Assembly: GCA_014871385.1 (NCBI GenBank) | Contig: CM026423.1 | Coordinates: 19,209,690-19,273,689 of the forward strand | Direction of reading: 5' to 3' | DNA from: Ceratodon purpureus | Taxonomy: Eukaryota; Streptophyta; Bryopsida; Pseudoditrichales; Ditrichaceae | DNA: 64,000 bases | Shown: positions 47,368 to 60,258 of the stretch, one piece after another | How the letters are laid out: each line of letters starts with the position of its first letter | Position numbering within the stretch: the first letter of the stretch is position 1 | Notes under the pieces: generated by a model | Database searches by the model: none | What the model saw: only the letters and a program-made list of their open reading frames with translations | Told to the model about the DNA's origin: nothing | Made by a program: the position numbers and the translations under genes

Positions 47368-49475
47368 TATAAAATCATCAGAATTCCTGCTCATGTAGGT
47401 GATTCTGTGGAAGTATCGTAGTTGGGTTCATGTGGACAGATACTTTGTGACCCAAATTGTTGTCTTAACAGCAAATGACACTATCACCAAAGCAACCAAA
47501 ATAAATTATTTCCATATATTTGTAACGTTTCATGTGTTCAGGGCAAGGGAGGCTTGGAGTGAGATTACATGGTCAACACTGAAGTTTACACGGCATTCCA
47601 CATTTTTCTCTTTTCTCTGATGAAGATTATCTGACACTCGGGGAAACTATTTCACATGGTGAAATATCCCTAGTCCTTGACGCTCCAGAAACAAGCCCCA
47701 AAGAGCACGAGAACAAACCAAACCCTAAAACTTCACAATTTCACACAACATCGTGCACAAACCTTCGACCAGCAAGCGTAAACACAGCCTACTTCATCTC
47801 ACAATTAGACCCCTCCTACGCCAAATAATCAAACACGCTCGGCCATGATCCACTCCCACCAGATAATAAGATACATGATCATAAACCCCTAAATCATAGC
47901 CTAGACCATGCAAACATTCTTCCAGCCCACAGAAAGCTCCGGCATGTTGCTCATATTAGAGGGGTGTCAATCTGGTGCGCTGTATTACCATAGCGTCCAC
48001 GGCGTTTGAGAAGCTGGAAGTCCTCTCGGGCCCCAGTAATTAAGTTCGATCTGATATGCGGTAAGTTAATTGTGCAAGGTCTTGTGGACAATCTGATATT
48101 GAAAGTGTTTATGCCTGTGTAATTACAAAGTTGCACGCACGATCTTGTGAGCCTGCCGTTTTCATTCCTGATTCCTCCCGCCATTAGGGCAAACTCATCT
48201 GACAACGTCGAAGCTTATATTTGGGTATGAAGGCTATATCAGGGTGCACCGATTAGAGGAATAACTTACATAAAAGCGCTGTTTTACTATGTTGGAATTA
48301 AACATCACTTTGAAGCGTGTACCAGTGGCGGACAGAGGTGGAAATGACCTAATTCGGGAGGTCAGGTCCTTGAAGCAACATGACGAGCACTTGGAGCTAG
48401 CAAGTGCTGGGCGCAGAGGTCTTTCACTTAACCAATTAGAGGAAGCAGGAGATCAGTGTAGCATGATCTTGGGAGAGTACAGAGAAACATGGAGTAGACT
48501 CATTTGAAATTCCGAACCAGTTTTGTTGGCCTGCTTCTGACTCGAATATCTAAAAAAGCATGCTTTAGCAGCTTGCTACAGGAATCAGATGCCTTGGGCT
48601 ACACGCATCCGCGGTGGTTTCGGGCATCGCTGAGACAATCGCGTGTACTAACTTACCTCAGATCTTTCCACAAGACGCACTAAAGCTCATGTGCTACGCT
48701 CAAATAGCCCACCTTGAAACGCTAAACCTTTGACAAGAGCATTAACCGCCATGAGAGGAACCGAATTTGAGTACTGTAACCCAACTAACAGTCTGGTAGA
48801 CGACAAGTCAAGCAAACAGTCACTTGCTCCAACACCGTGTTTCATCTCTTGCTGTTTTGTCAGCGTCCCAAAGTTCCATTTGGCAGGAATCATCGCACCA
48901 TAACCTTGTCTTGAGATCCGGGTACTTAACCATACAGCTTGTTGTGACAGATGAACAGATTTCTGCAGTGTTATCAGCTCAAGTACCCTGTTACTTGTAA
49001 CAGATCGCATATAACAGAGCATTTTCAATCCGATTGCTTCAGCTGACATTATCACCATGTTGCACTGTTACGAGATCATCTCGGTTAAGTTTAGAGTCTC
49101 ATGATTTGATCCGTGTCATGTATCTCAGGCCAAAGTTGTGGGTCGGTTAGTTGGGACGTTAGGATACACAAACTCAGCAGAGTCTGCAGCTTATGTATAG
49201 CAGGGGCCAGACACACAGGACGTACATAGCCAGAGACTTAGAAACTAAATGAGTGTATAATTCTTAACACGGACATAGTGATTCGGCAGCAATTTCTGTG
49301 TAGCATATATCCTGATTTGAGAGCCTCAGAGAGCTACACTCAGCTTCCACATAGTTTGAGTGTACATAGACAGAATTGAAGATCACAAAATGAGGAGCAA
49401 CCGGTCTGGTTAGCCTAGACGGTAGATTAATTCCATCATCTCAAACTTGACTCCTTTAAAAGTTGGAATGCTAAA
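47368..49475. other. Intergenic region between P450 and RING gene
   Basis: About 2.1 kb. The start is the P450 3' flank, the end the RING-gene promoter. ORFs 47951-48205, 48289-48507 and 48687-49058 carry no domain. No transposon ends or RNA genes recognised. Confidence 0.45.
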
Positions 49476-51131
49476 ATGAGTGAGCGTTTACGTACATACT
49501 TCCACCGTCGGCCTCATCGTCGGTTGATCGCAGCGGAAAATGAAACCGTTACTGTCAACGGAGGTTACGAGAGCGTCAGGTCTATCAATGGAGGTTATGA
49601 GAGCGTCAGGTCTATTACCGAAACAGTGCACAGCTCGGAGGGCGAAGGATCGACAGAAGGATCTAGAAGTGAGATTTCTGAGGATAGTGTTGTACGAGAT
49701 TCATCGTATACCCGTCGGGATGAGTCCAATTCCACCACGGAGACGCTGGAGACGATCGAGAGTGAAACAGAGAATTTACTAAGTGAAAGGATCGTGGCCA
49801 GAGCAGCGCATCTGGAAGAGGTGAGTGTAACAATATCTGACTGTATTCTCAGCTAGCATATTATTTGTGTTGGTATGGAGTCGATGAATTAGGATTTCAT
49901 TCTCGTAAGGTTGGGTCAGGATCTAGTCTGTGGTAAACATTCTTAAAGAAAGAGGACAAATAGGGAGAGCATGTATTGAAAAGTTCATCGTGAAACACAA
50001 ATTTGTGTAGGTGAAAGACCTTGTAAATGCAAACCACAGCTGTGTCGTTGAAGCATTCGAAGATGAAGCAAAGGCAGAGTGGTTAATACAAGAGACATCG
50101 CCTCTTTACGCGTCTCAACTGGTGGCACAAAGTCGGGAACGCACTCAATCAATGCTTGCATCCAAACAGACCTTGGAGAAATTTCTCATCCCGCGAAATA
50201 TGATTCCAAGGTAACAAACTTCGCATTCAGCACTTGACCCTAAGTTAAATTAAGTTTTACAGAAATTGTTCCTGGATGCTCTTTTCCACAGCTCAGGTTT
50301 TTTAACGCACTTTAGGAATTGCATTCCGATATCAGAGTGGACGATGCTGTAGATAATGAGAGGCAACTCGTTATGACTGTAAGCAAGACAGCAAAGGGCG
50401 CAGGAGAGCAGCAGAAGCAGCTGCGTGAAATTGAACAGAGGTCTTACCAAGCCTTTTTTGCTCTCATTGAAAAACAACACAATGAACGCATGCAGGTACA
50501 AACTGTGATAAACTTGTTGCTCTTTCTTTGGCTCCATCGACGTATTTCTTCAAAAGCTGAGAACTAATTGGGTGGTGCATTGCAGCTTTCCAAGAGATTT
50601 CAAGATGAAAAGGAGAGTCATCTGAAACAGTGGGCAGCTTCAAGAATGAATACTCTGGACTTTGTACAAAGCATCGAGAGCAACTCTCAGCACCTCCTAG
50701 AAACGTTGAATGTGAGCATTTACACATAATTCCCAAATTGTGTTAGAAAATCCTATCTATGAAATCTCGCTGCTTTCGAAGTACTGTTGCAACTTTAAAA
50801 GTAGGTTTGAATTCTGATATTGACCTGCGATGTCTGGTAGATTCTGGTGGAGACAATGAGGAAGCATGAAACAGAGGGGCACCGCGTACGAGTTGAAACT
50901 CCGACTCCAAGCAAAAGTGAGTGTCAGGTGTGCTACGACGAGATAGAAGGACCTTCGTCAGGGCGGATGAGTGCATCAAGAACCCGTGGTATTAAGCAGA
51001 GAAGCTGCTTCATACCCTGCAACCATGCCATGATTTGCTTATCTTGTGCAACAGAGATATGGGAGACAACAAAATCATGTCCGTTCTGTAAAGTGATGTT
51101 GACCACGAAGCCACTCGCTCTCTTTTTCTAA
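49476..51131 (+). CDS. RING-HC finger protein, probable E3 ubiquitin ligase
   Basis: Exons 49476-49820, 50011-50210, 50316-50495, 50586-50711 and 50841-51131. The N-terminus is Ser/Glu/Thr-rich with a tandem NGGYESVRSI pair; the middle is alpha-helical (EQQKQLREIEQRSYQAFFAL). The C-terminal RING, near the last 60 residues, is CQVCYDEI ... CFIPCNHAMICLSCATEIWE then CPFCK, a C3HC4 pattern of the type seen in membrane or IAP-like E3 ligases. The RING ends only 13 residues before the stop. Ubiquitin transfer is inferred from the domain; the target is unknown. Exon 2 ends in phase 2 but exon 3 begins in phase 0, with a TAG just upstream, so this one junction is unsolved. An extra 34-nt exon (50263-50296) would restore phase but needs a 19-nt intron. 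All other junctions fit. Confidence 0.78.
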
Positions 51132-51674
51132 CTTGGCAGATGCAGCAAGATTGAACAGATCACCAGTGAAACTAGGCTGGAGTAGTACTAGATTCTAGAG
51201 CAAAGTTTTTTTTACATTTGTGACTAACATCAAATGAGGTCTGATTGGCTTGATATCGCCGGTTTGACATTTCAGCTTTAGATTTGTAAACTTAAGAGTC
51301 ATGTAATGAAAGTTTTTCGACTGCAACTTGCATCTAGACTCTGAACTTTCCAGACTTTTCCCATCAACTTGACATCACTTACCGTAGAAAGCGAGACACA
51401 CGAAGAAATAACCTGCGATGATATATCGTTTCGGATACCCACAGATAACTTACATGGAGGAAATACTGGTTTTAATGTGATCCTCAACTCAAAGTGACAG
51501 ATACGTTGAATGAAGAAATATGTATAATTTCTATACTGGCTATTAATATAGTAATCAATTACGCACTCGAGCTCAATATTCCTACGTTGGTAGAGTACCT
51601 ACTCCTGCAATCAGCGGCAATACAATCTTCTGAAACAGGAGGCAACCTACACAGATAGTGTTACAATTGTTGTG
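51132..51674. other. Convergent spacer between RING gene and UGT
   Basis: The 3' ends of both neighbours meet here. AT-rich, no ORF of note, nothing else seen. Confidence 0.5.
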
Positions 51675-53617
51675 TTAATTCGCATAACTCGAAGTGATTA
51701 GTTTCTTCAGAAAAAATTCCATCCCTTTTGACGACGATCCACCTGGTGCCACAGCCCGATGAGCCAAGTCGCTCATAGTTTTTGCACGAGCGCGTATTTC
51801 ACTACCAAGTGACTCCTGCATCATCAACCGCACAATACTCTCCAGTTCCGCTCTCTCCACAAATCTGTCCTCTCCTTTTGGGACTTCAATGGCTAGCTTT
51901 GCAGTATCCACCAGAAATCTACCAAATCAATTATACCTCGTCAGCTTTCAAGAAACCTTGGCCAAACCTTTTCAAACCCTAAAACTGCTGGAGAGAGAAG
52001 ATTCTCAATCCGTTACGAAGGCTGTGATCACGCCACATTTGAGGATTAGTCCCAGAGACTTCGAGTTTCAGGTGGAAATGCAAGCTAAGTGAGAGAGGGC
52101 AAAATTACCTGCAATTCATTTTCTGCTCAGCCATCATCGGCCATGCAAGCATCGGCACCCCGGCCGCAATGCACTCCAGTGACGAGTTCCAGCCACAATG
52201 GGTCATGAACGCCCCAACTGCAGGATGGTTTAGGATGCGCACTTGGGGTACCCAATCTGTCAACACAACTCCTCGCTCTCTTGTGCGCTCTTCAAAAGCT
52301 GGAAGGAAACTGCACTCTGTCCCGTTGTTAGTTTCAGAGAGCTGGAGGACGAGTATGAAAGGCTGCTCACTCGCCTCCAATCCGTGTGCCAACTCGTGAA
52401 TCTGCTCATCAGAGAAGAAAACTCCTGTTCCAAAGGCTGCGTAGATCACAGACGATTCGTTCTGAGTGTCCAGCCAGATCTCCGCAGGGTGTCTGTCTTC
52501 TGCTCTTGTTTGATCCTCCACAGCCAGGAGAGGCCCGATCGGTACAAAGCTTTGAATCTGCAAACGGTGAACAGATGCACACCCCAATAGAGATCAAAAC
52601 TAGACTATTTATTCCCATGTCGGCTAACTTTAGAAGACGACATTTCTCTGAGGACCCTAATTTTTAAGACAGCTCTCTGTCTCTTGAGCAAACGTTTAGG
52701 TTCAAGCAAACATCAGTGCCAAACCTTCAGTGTGGAGTTTTGGATTTCTGCGTTCACAGAATCGAATACAGATTTCTCGAGGTCGTAGAACGAGTTAACA
52801 AGAATGCAAGCCACCTCCGACAGCTGCAGAATGTGTCTCATGTAAAACTTGAACTTAATGCTTGACTCTTCCTCAAGAAGGTATGATGGCAGATCGTGAA
52901 GATCTAACGGAGGAATACCCGGTACGCTCACAGAGCCTGATGCGGTACTCGTCGGCAGTGGGAGTATCCCATCAGCCAAGAACTTCGGTATCTGCATTCA
53001 AGTTTGAGATGCGCAACCATGGACACATGTTAGTGCAACTCATCCAGTTCCGTAGCCGCTAATGTGCGCAAATCATCAAGGAGGAAGATCCATAGTACCG
53101 TGAGCTGCATTGCAGCGCACGACGCGGCGGATGTGAAGAAGACATGGCTGGGAATGGCGAACTTCTTCGCCACCGCGTGAGTCCACCCGCCAAACATGTC
53201 CGAGATGATGCAACACGGCGCTGCACTTCTACCATCTCCCAAAGTCGAGACCTCTCCAACACCACTGCTGTGTTCCTCACGGCTGGCCTTGGCCATCGCC
53301 ACCGCCATCCACTCTGTCAGCATCGCCGCCATTGTCCGATCACCAGGTTCCTCGATCGCCTCCGCGAAGCCAGCCGGCCCACCGCGCAGGCCAACGAACC
53401 GCACCATGTCCATCCCACACTGGACCTTCTCCTGATTCTCCTTCGCTAACTCCAGTGACGCGATGTGCTTCTCCGAGCTCACGAACGTCACACGCACGCC
53501 GCATCGCACCAGCTGCTTGGTAAGGATCATGAACGGAATGGTGTGCCCCTTCGACGGGGACGGCACCAACACCACATGAACCTGCCGAACACGATCATCT
53601 GCACTTAAGATCACCAT
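51675..53617 (-). CDS. UDP-glycosyltransferase (GT1 family)
   Basis: Four exons, 53617-53099, 52991-52725, 52557-52109 and 51918-51675, give 492 residues, a normal UGT length. The N-terminal acceptor domain opens VHVVLVPSPSKGHTIPFMIL with the catalytic-type His (KGH). The PSPG box runs WVPQVRILNHPAVGAFMTHC, GWNSSLECIAAGVPMLAWPM, MAEQ. Its last residue is Gln, typical of glucose donors. The PSPG box ends a few codons before the exon 3/4 border. The start at 53617 puts the domain 12 residues in; an in-frame ATG at 53659 would add 14 residues. The first intron (53098-52992) is inferred from homology, because the exon frame otherwise meets a stop at 53030. The acceptor molecule is unknown. Confidence 0.88.
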
Positions 53618-54167
53618 CGCCAAACCAGCTCGCCGACGATCGATCACTGCATCAACCAACAGCTAACTAGTGCAATCAGTAGCTGCAGCAACATGAATTC
53701 ATGCATAATTAATTGTTTCTCCAGACTAGCTTGCGACGGCCGGCGTCGTCCTTCTACTGTAGAATGAATTATTGACACAGTTAAGTTGGACAACGTACGA
53801 CGATGTCGCCAAGCCTGTCATCTCTGCTTACAGACTCAGCTGGTTGGGACATCGGCATTGGGAGTTGATTTCGATTTTCAGTGCTTCCATCCCTTGAAAT
53901 AGCAGAGTTGATTTGTATTTGAATCGCCAAGTATAAATAAATAATATGTTTTGAGAGATACATGTGTAATGAAAGAACAGTTCTTGCCGTTGGATTAAAA
54001 TTTTGCCACTTAGTTAGTACATGTCGATCTAAATAATTACTGATCATTTTGACATAATTGGATTCACCCAGGTCCCAAACAAAATTTCGTCAAGAAATCA
54101 ATCCACAGTTATAGGCGCCTTAATAAAACTGAAATTACATCCCCTAGAAATGTGCCCTGACAAGCTT
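53618..54167. other. UGT upstream region
   Basis: Leader and promoter side of the UGT. No gene or clear repeat. Minus-strand ORF 53781-54047 has no domain. Confidence 0.45.
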
Positions 54168-55091
<924 letters not shown>

Positions 55092-55967
55092 GAACAACAA
55101 AGAAAAAAAACAAAAATCTGAGGAAAGAAATAATTTTAAATTTAAAAAAAAAAAAAAAAAAAAATGAAAAATTTTGAGAAAAAAATTAAAATATTGCTCA
55201 CTACTCATTGATTAGTGAGTCATTGCTCACCGTTCAAAAACTAGCATTGCTAAGTAATTGTATAAAGTAATTGCAATGAGTGTATAGAGTAATTAGTGTA
55301 TAAAATAATATGGTGTATAAAGTAATTGTAATATGATGAATGATAGCATAAATATATATTGATATTTTATCATGATTCATGATGTTGTAGTACACTCCGA
55401 TGTGATTCCAAAACACTTTAGAATTTTCAAATCTAATCATTTTTGAGTTCACAATGAATTTTCAAACTTTTCACGAAAACTACATCCAAAGAAAAATTTG
55501 TAAGCATGTTGCACCCAACTGTACAATATTTGCAATAAAAATGTTGTGATGGCTGTTTCATGACCATAAAATGGTTTTCAATCAATCAGGTGATTTTCAC
55601 AGTTTCATTTCACATCGGTTGAAATCATGGACGTTTCAAGTTGCAGATTAGAGTCAAGTTCATTTTGTGTAAGCCCAGCATGAGGTTGACAGTATTACAA
55701 GAGACTCCAACTCTGGATGTCTGGAACTCTGAATTGAATGTGAACACAATTAAGAATTAGAGAAGCCACTTGTAGCAAACCTGATGCTTCTCACTTACAA
55801 TTTTGAGCAAATAGAGACTTGGTGAATTGAAATGGTTGCAACGAACAAGATAATTCACTTTTCCATGTTTTTAGTTTGTGAAAAGGGATAATTTTTTAGT
55901 GAGAAGCGACAAGGTTGGTACTAGCCTAGTGCACCAATTGCAAAGTTAAGCATAGAAGAGAGCTGCA
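55092..55967. other. AT-rich spacer with A-run
   Basis: Contains an A tract of about 21 bases (55144-55164) and, around 55195-55235, degenerate GTGAG/CTCAC words (GCTCACTACTCATTG, GTGAGTCATTGCTCACCG) that resemble fragments of the MULE termini described below. No gene seen. Confidence 0.45.
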
Positions 55968-55977
55968 ATTGCGTATG
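55968..55977. repeat. Left 10-bp target-site duplication of the MULE-like element
   Basis: ATTGCGTATG, identical to 57801-57810. The inferred empty site reads GCA-ATTGCGTATG-CATTG. Confidence 0.88.
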
Positions 55978-57800
55978 CAGGAATGCTATCTTGTGAGTGG
56001 TGAGTGGTGAGCGGTGAGCGGTGAGCACTAAATTTATAAATTTTTGACTATTTATTTGAATAGTTTGAGATGATTTTGCATGACATGGCATATATGGAAC
56101 TTATGACCATGGAAGGTGGTTAAGGGTTTTTCCCAAAGATAATGGCTTCTAAATTGATCAATGTAGAAATTTATACCCAATTCATATTCGAATGAATTGT
56201 GATTTTTTAACATATATCTTAGCAATTCCATGTCATCAAGAAGAAGGGGAAAAAAGAATAAAATTTATTAAATGAAAAAATAAAACCACCCCTCCGTCCT
56301 CCCTTCCGAAACAGTCAGACAATTGATCAAAAACGAATCAGAAATTGCAGGCTGAGAGAGCCCTTCCTTCATTGTACGTCGACTTCCGGCTCCTCTCACG
56401 ACCCCTTGCACCCCTCCAAATCCCCTGCCCCATATCGACCCTCGCCCCCGACTCCCTCCCTTGTTCATCCATTTTTCATCAAGTTTCATCCAATTTTGGA
56501 TGATTGTATTTTAAGAGCCAGAAATTATTAACTAGGAGTTAATAACTCCTAAAATAATTTGTATTTTTGAAAACCGACTTTGGATTTGGGTTTGTAGAGG
56601 GGGTATCTAAGTTATAGGGAGGGAAAAAAAGGTTGAGAAAAGTTTTGAGAAAATCACATTTTAATGTGGATGCCTTCAAACTTTAACTAAGGGAAATTCA
56701 ACTTAAGAATGAATTTGTCCGAGCTCTATGATTTAGTCATGCATGTAGTCAATGTTAAAATATAGGGCCGCTAGAGAATTTAAATAGGAGTAAGATAAAG
56801 CGAGGTTACGGCAAAATATAAAATCCAAAACCAAACTTAATATATGATATATAAGTAGGGAAAACATAACACTATAGAGTACCTATGCAATGATCAAGTA
56901 GACATATCGTCATCCCTACAGGTACCAATCCAACCATGAGAAGAATCACTATCACTAGACAAAACCACTCTAGCAACTTCTACAGCTATATCAAGATAAA
57001 TCTCAACATCACGACAAATACTATCTCTATCAGATGAAATACCTGGAGAAGGAGCAGCTACATAAGCTTGAGCCTGAATCTCAACATAATGACGTAGCTC
57101 AAGAGTTCTAATTGGACTTCTTATCTTACTAAGATGGCGCAAGATAATAGATCCACCAATATGATTGTTCATCGCTTTTTCTCGCCCACTGCACATGACA
57201 TTTTAACAATTTTTTAATTATTGATCTCAATACATTTTAAAAAGGAAAGAAATGTGAAATGAATGTAAAAACTTACTTACAAGATTGCTTGAGGGCAATC
57301 TTCCTCTTAGGCTCATCGTCTGACTCAACGGGATGTTTCTTCTTTGGTGAAGACACAATAATTGACGTAGACTCAACCTCCTCCGTGCTTGCAAGAAGAG
57401 GCAACAATACCTGCTTATACAAGGTGGTGTGATACTCAAAGGCTATGACATGACGTCGGAGACTCTTGGATGCTCTAATGGAAGCACCTACACAGAAATT
57501 CAAGCTCCAAGGCATAAGTAGAAAGTATAAACTGAAATACAAAATTCAATAAACAAAAAAAACATAGAGAAGAAAATACCTGTAGAAGCTATGTATATAT
57601 TTTGTTTTTTAACTTCAAATTAAGAGTGAGAATCGTAACCAAACACTGAAAAAAGAAAACAAAAATACTTGGCCGATGCACCCCTCGGATTCGAGGGATG
57701 GTCCGGGGGTGCCACCAGCCTTCATTTTTGGAAAAGGAATGAAATTTTGTGCTTACTCCTCACCACTCACTCCTCAAGCGCTCACAAGATAGCGTCGCTG
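55978..57800. mobile_element. Complete MULE-like DNA transposon, non-autonomous, 1,823 bp
   Basis: A perfect 10-bp duplication, ATTGCGTATG, stands at 55968-55977 and 57801-57810. Inside it the ends are inverted: CAGGAATGCTATCTTGTGAG at the left and, on the other strand, CAGCGACGCTATCTTGTGAG at the right (16 of 20, the last 13 identical). Both ends then run into GTGAG pentamers (GTGAGTGGTGAGCGG) and an AAATTT motif. A 9-11 bp duplication points to the Mutator superfamily rather than hAT (8 bp) or CACTA (3 bp). There is no transposase. The right half carries a spliced minus-strand ORF. A subterminal palindrome (CACCCCTCGGATTCGAGGG) lies about 110 bases from the right end. Confidence 0.88.
56894..57487 (-). 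CDS. Spliced ORF of unknown function carried in the MULE-like element
   Basis: Two exons fit: 57487-57277 (good acceptor TGTGTAG, donor GTAAGT) and 57188-56894 (acceptor GTGCAG, stop at 56894), in phase across an 88-bp intron, about 168 residues together. An extra 5' exon ending at about 57582 (CTTCTACAG|GTATTT) also keeps phase, but the start codon was not found. Exon 1 has LRRHVIAFEYHTTLYKQVLL and a nuclear-signal-like SSPKKKHPVESDDEPKRKIA. Exon 2 has RTLELRHYVEIQAQAYVAAP and ends CRDDDMST. No family is recognised. It could be a host gene piece captured by the element, or an accessory ORF of the MULE itself. Confidence 0.45.
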
Positions 57801-57810
57801 ATTGCGTATG
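57801..57810. repeat. Right 10-bp target-site duplication of the MULE-like element
   Basis: ATTGCGTATG, identical to 55968-55977. Confidence 0.88.
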
Positions 57811-58674
57811 CATTGTTGTACTCAAGATCCTTACAAGTTGGGAAATGAGACCCTAAGGCAACCAAGTAGTACAAAGTTATGTGCCATTGTTGGCCTTGAA
57901 AGATACTATAAGAGAGGAATGTTGCAAAAACTCTTACAACTATAAGATTTTTAATTCTTCAAGAAGTGAGGTTATTTGATCAAACTAAGATGTCTTATGA
58001 TGTATGATTTCCACAAATCCAATGAAATTAACCTCCAAAAAAAATTTGTACCATGATAATTAGAAATTATCCATAAGGTTGAAAGTTCAAAAAATATAGC
58101 CAACCTTTGTCAACTTTATTTAGAGTAATATATTTTTGTAAAATTATCAAATTTAAATCTCTATCAATTGTAGAATACCGTCCAAAACTTATTACATATA
58201 CATAATTTCTCTCTTGGCAATGCTCCTGAACACTTATTTCATTTTCTCTCTGTGCACTCTCTTACTTTTCCTAGGCAAAGATTCTCTTTGCTATGTGGAC
58301 TAGGTTTAGGGCTGAAAATGAAGACCAGTTGCTTAAATAATAAGGATCAATCAAAGATTGTTGAAATGCATGTTGCTAGTGCAAAAGAGGTAAAATTTAA
58401 GTCAAATCAGTTCATCTAAAAAAAACTATTTATAATGTTATCAAAAGGTTTGAGAATCATGAGACAATGGAAGGTGAAAAGTTGTAGTGACAGTCCACAA
58501 AAGTTGTTAGAACGTAGCATTAGAGTTGTAACGCACAATCTTGTAGCAGATCAAAGGCAAACCCCTGTAGACATCACAAATCAATTTTGCCTTGATGTGA
58601 GACATTAGAAAGGGTTTGCACAATGTTGGTAATTTTTACAGTAGAGCAAAATCAAAAAAAACTTTTCTTAATTG
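57811..58674. other. Spacer right of the MULE-like element
   Basis: AT-rich DNA with no ORF of note and no recognised repeat end. Confidence 0.45.
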
Positions 58675-59050
58675 ATGTTTGGGAGAGAGCACAATAAAGT
58701 GGACCACAAAGGGCAAAATGTGATTAATAAGAAGTGAATATGAAGTGTGTTGTGTTTTTTAAAGCTCAAAGCTGATTTTGAGCATTTTGGTGTAGTTTTT
58801 GAGGATTTTAGTCACTTTCTAGGTTGTCATAAGGTATCTTACACGCATCTTCATAAAATGAACATCCAGAATTGAAACTTAATTTGACCACTAGTTTTAA
58901 ATCATGAAAATTAACTATTCCAAAGTCTTAATTTCTTCATTTCGTGCCCTTTATTATCTTTAGAGGATGTTTTTTTCAATTTAAAAAACAATGTTCGGTG
59001 AAAAAATACTCACAAAAAGTACCGCAGAAATGACCCTCTTAAAAAACATT
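58675..59050. repeat. Repeat copy A (partner at 59508-59882)
   Basis: About 375 bases from ATGTTTGGGAGAGAGCACAA to AGTACCGCAGAAATGACCCT align with 59508-59882, at roughly 80-85% identity by eye. Both copies hold AAAGCTCAAAGCTGATTTTG and end in ACCCTCTTAA. They are in direct orientation about 830 bases apart. No coding capacity. Confidence 0.85.
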
Positions 59051-59064
59051 CTTGCGGTACTTTT
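59015..59064. repeat. Perfect 12-bp stem hairpin at the end of repeat copy A
   Basis: AAAAGTACCGCA (59015-59026) pairs with TGCGGTACTTTT (59053-59064) around a 26-base loop. In copy B only the left arm follows, so the hairpin is specific to this copy. Confidence 0.8.
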
Positions 59065-59507
59065 GGAACCGTAAACCAATCAATGACTATTTTAGAATAC
59101 CTCTTAAACATACAGAGGGCACCACTTAATTAAAAGTGATTTTTTGATAGTTTTTAATTCTTTTATAGTGACTTTTTCAAATGAGTGCATTCACTTTGCT
59201 TGGATTTAAAGCCTTCATACAATAACTTTAAAGTGTCTACTTTGCACGAAACTTTTCCAAGTTGTAGAAAAACAAGTTGAGAATCCATATCAGGCTAACA
59301 AGAAAAAAAATTGACTTCAATTACATCTTTCTATAACTTTTGTGCAATTTTTCCAGAAGGGCTGAGATTGGCAAATAGCTAAGCACTTTTGTGGTCCACT
59401 TTATTGTGCTTCTCCCCATTTATATACACAAGAGGATTGAATTTGCATTAAAGCATAAATAATGGACTAGTGGAAAGTGGAAAATAGTAATTTGGATAAG
59501 TGTGTCA

Positions 59508-59882
59508 ATGTTTGGATGGGAGAGAGCACAATAAAGTGGACAACAAAGCGCAACATGTGATCACTAGGAAGTGAATATGAAGTATGTTGTTTTTCAAAGC
59601 TCAAAGCTGATTTTGAGCATTTTGGTGTAGTTTTTGAGCATTTTAGTCACTTTTTAGGGTGTTACAAGGTACCTTACGCGCATCTTCATAAAAAGAACAT
59701 TTCCAATTGAAACTTAATTAGACCACTAGTTCTAAATCATGAAAACAAACTTTTTCAAAGTCTTAATTTCTTCAAATTTTGGTGCACTATGTTGCCTTTA
59801 GAGGATGTTTTTTTTCAATTTAAAAAACAAGGTTTGGTAAAAAAAACTCACCAAAAGTACCGCAGAAGTGACCCTCTTAACC
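59508..59882. repeat. Repeat copy B (partner at 58675-59050)
   Basis: Direct copy of 58675-59050. It runs straight on into the AACCCCTAAAGGAC repeat that is also found at 54168, and this is cut at 59935 by the MULE-like terminus. Between copies A and B, the same vocabulary (GTGGTCCACTTTATTGTGCT at about 59392-59411) appears inverted. Confidence 0.85.
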
Positions 59883-60258
59883 CCTAAAGGACAAAGTGGC
59901 AAAATTGGGCTTTTTTAGAGTTTGGGCATGTACCCAACGACGCTATCTTGTGAGCGGTGAGCAGTGAGCGGTGAGCCCAGAAAAATTCAGTTTTTGTGTA
60001 AAAATTTGAATTTTTAGTTTATTTTTTGAATTTTTTTGAGATCAATAACACAATGATGAGCAATTTGGGACACTTCGTTGGAATATATGAATGCAAAAAA
60101 GTAGACCCTACAACCATGGAATCAATCAAATGTGAATGGTTGGAGGGAATATCTAACTGTTTAAGTCACATAAGGAATGTATATCCAATTTTTTTTTTAA
60201 AAAATTTTATCGCATTTTTGTGGTCGCGGATATGAGAGAAGAATATTTCCAAGGTATG

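Noticed and set aside
53059-53523. Plus- and minus-strand ORFs across UGT exon 1
   Set aside because: Shadow frames of the UGT coding sequence with no domain of their own.
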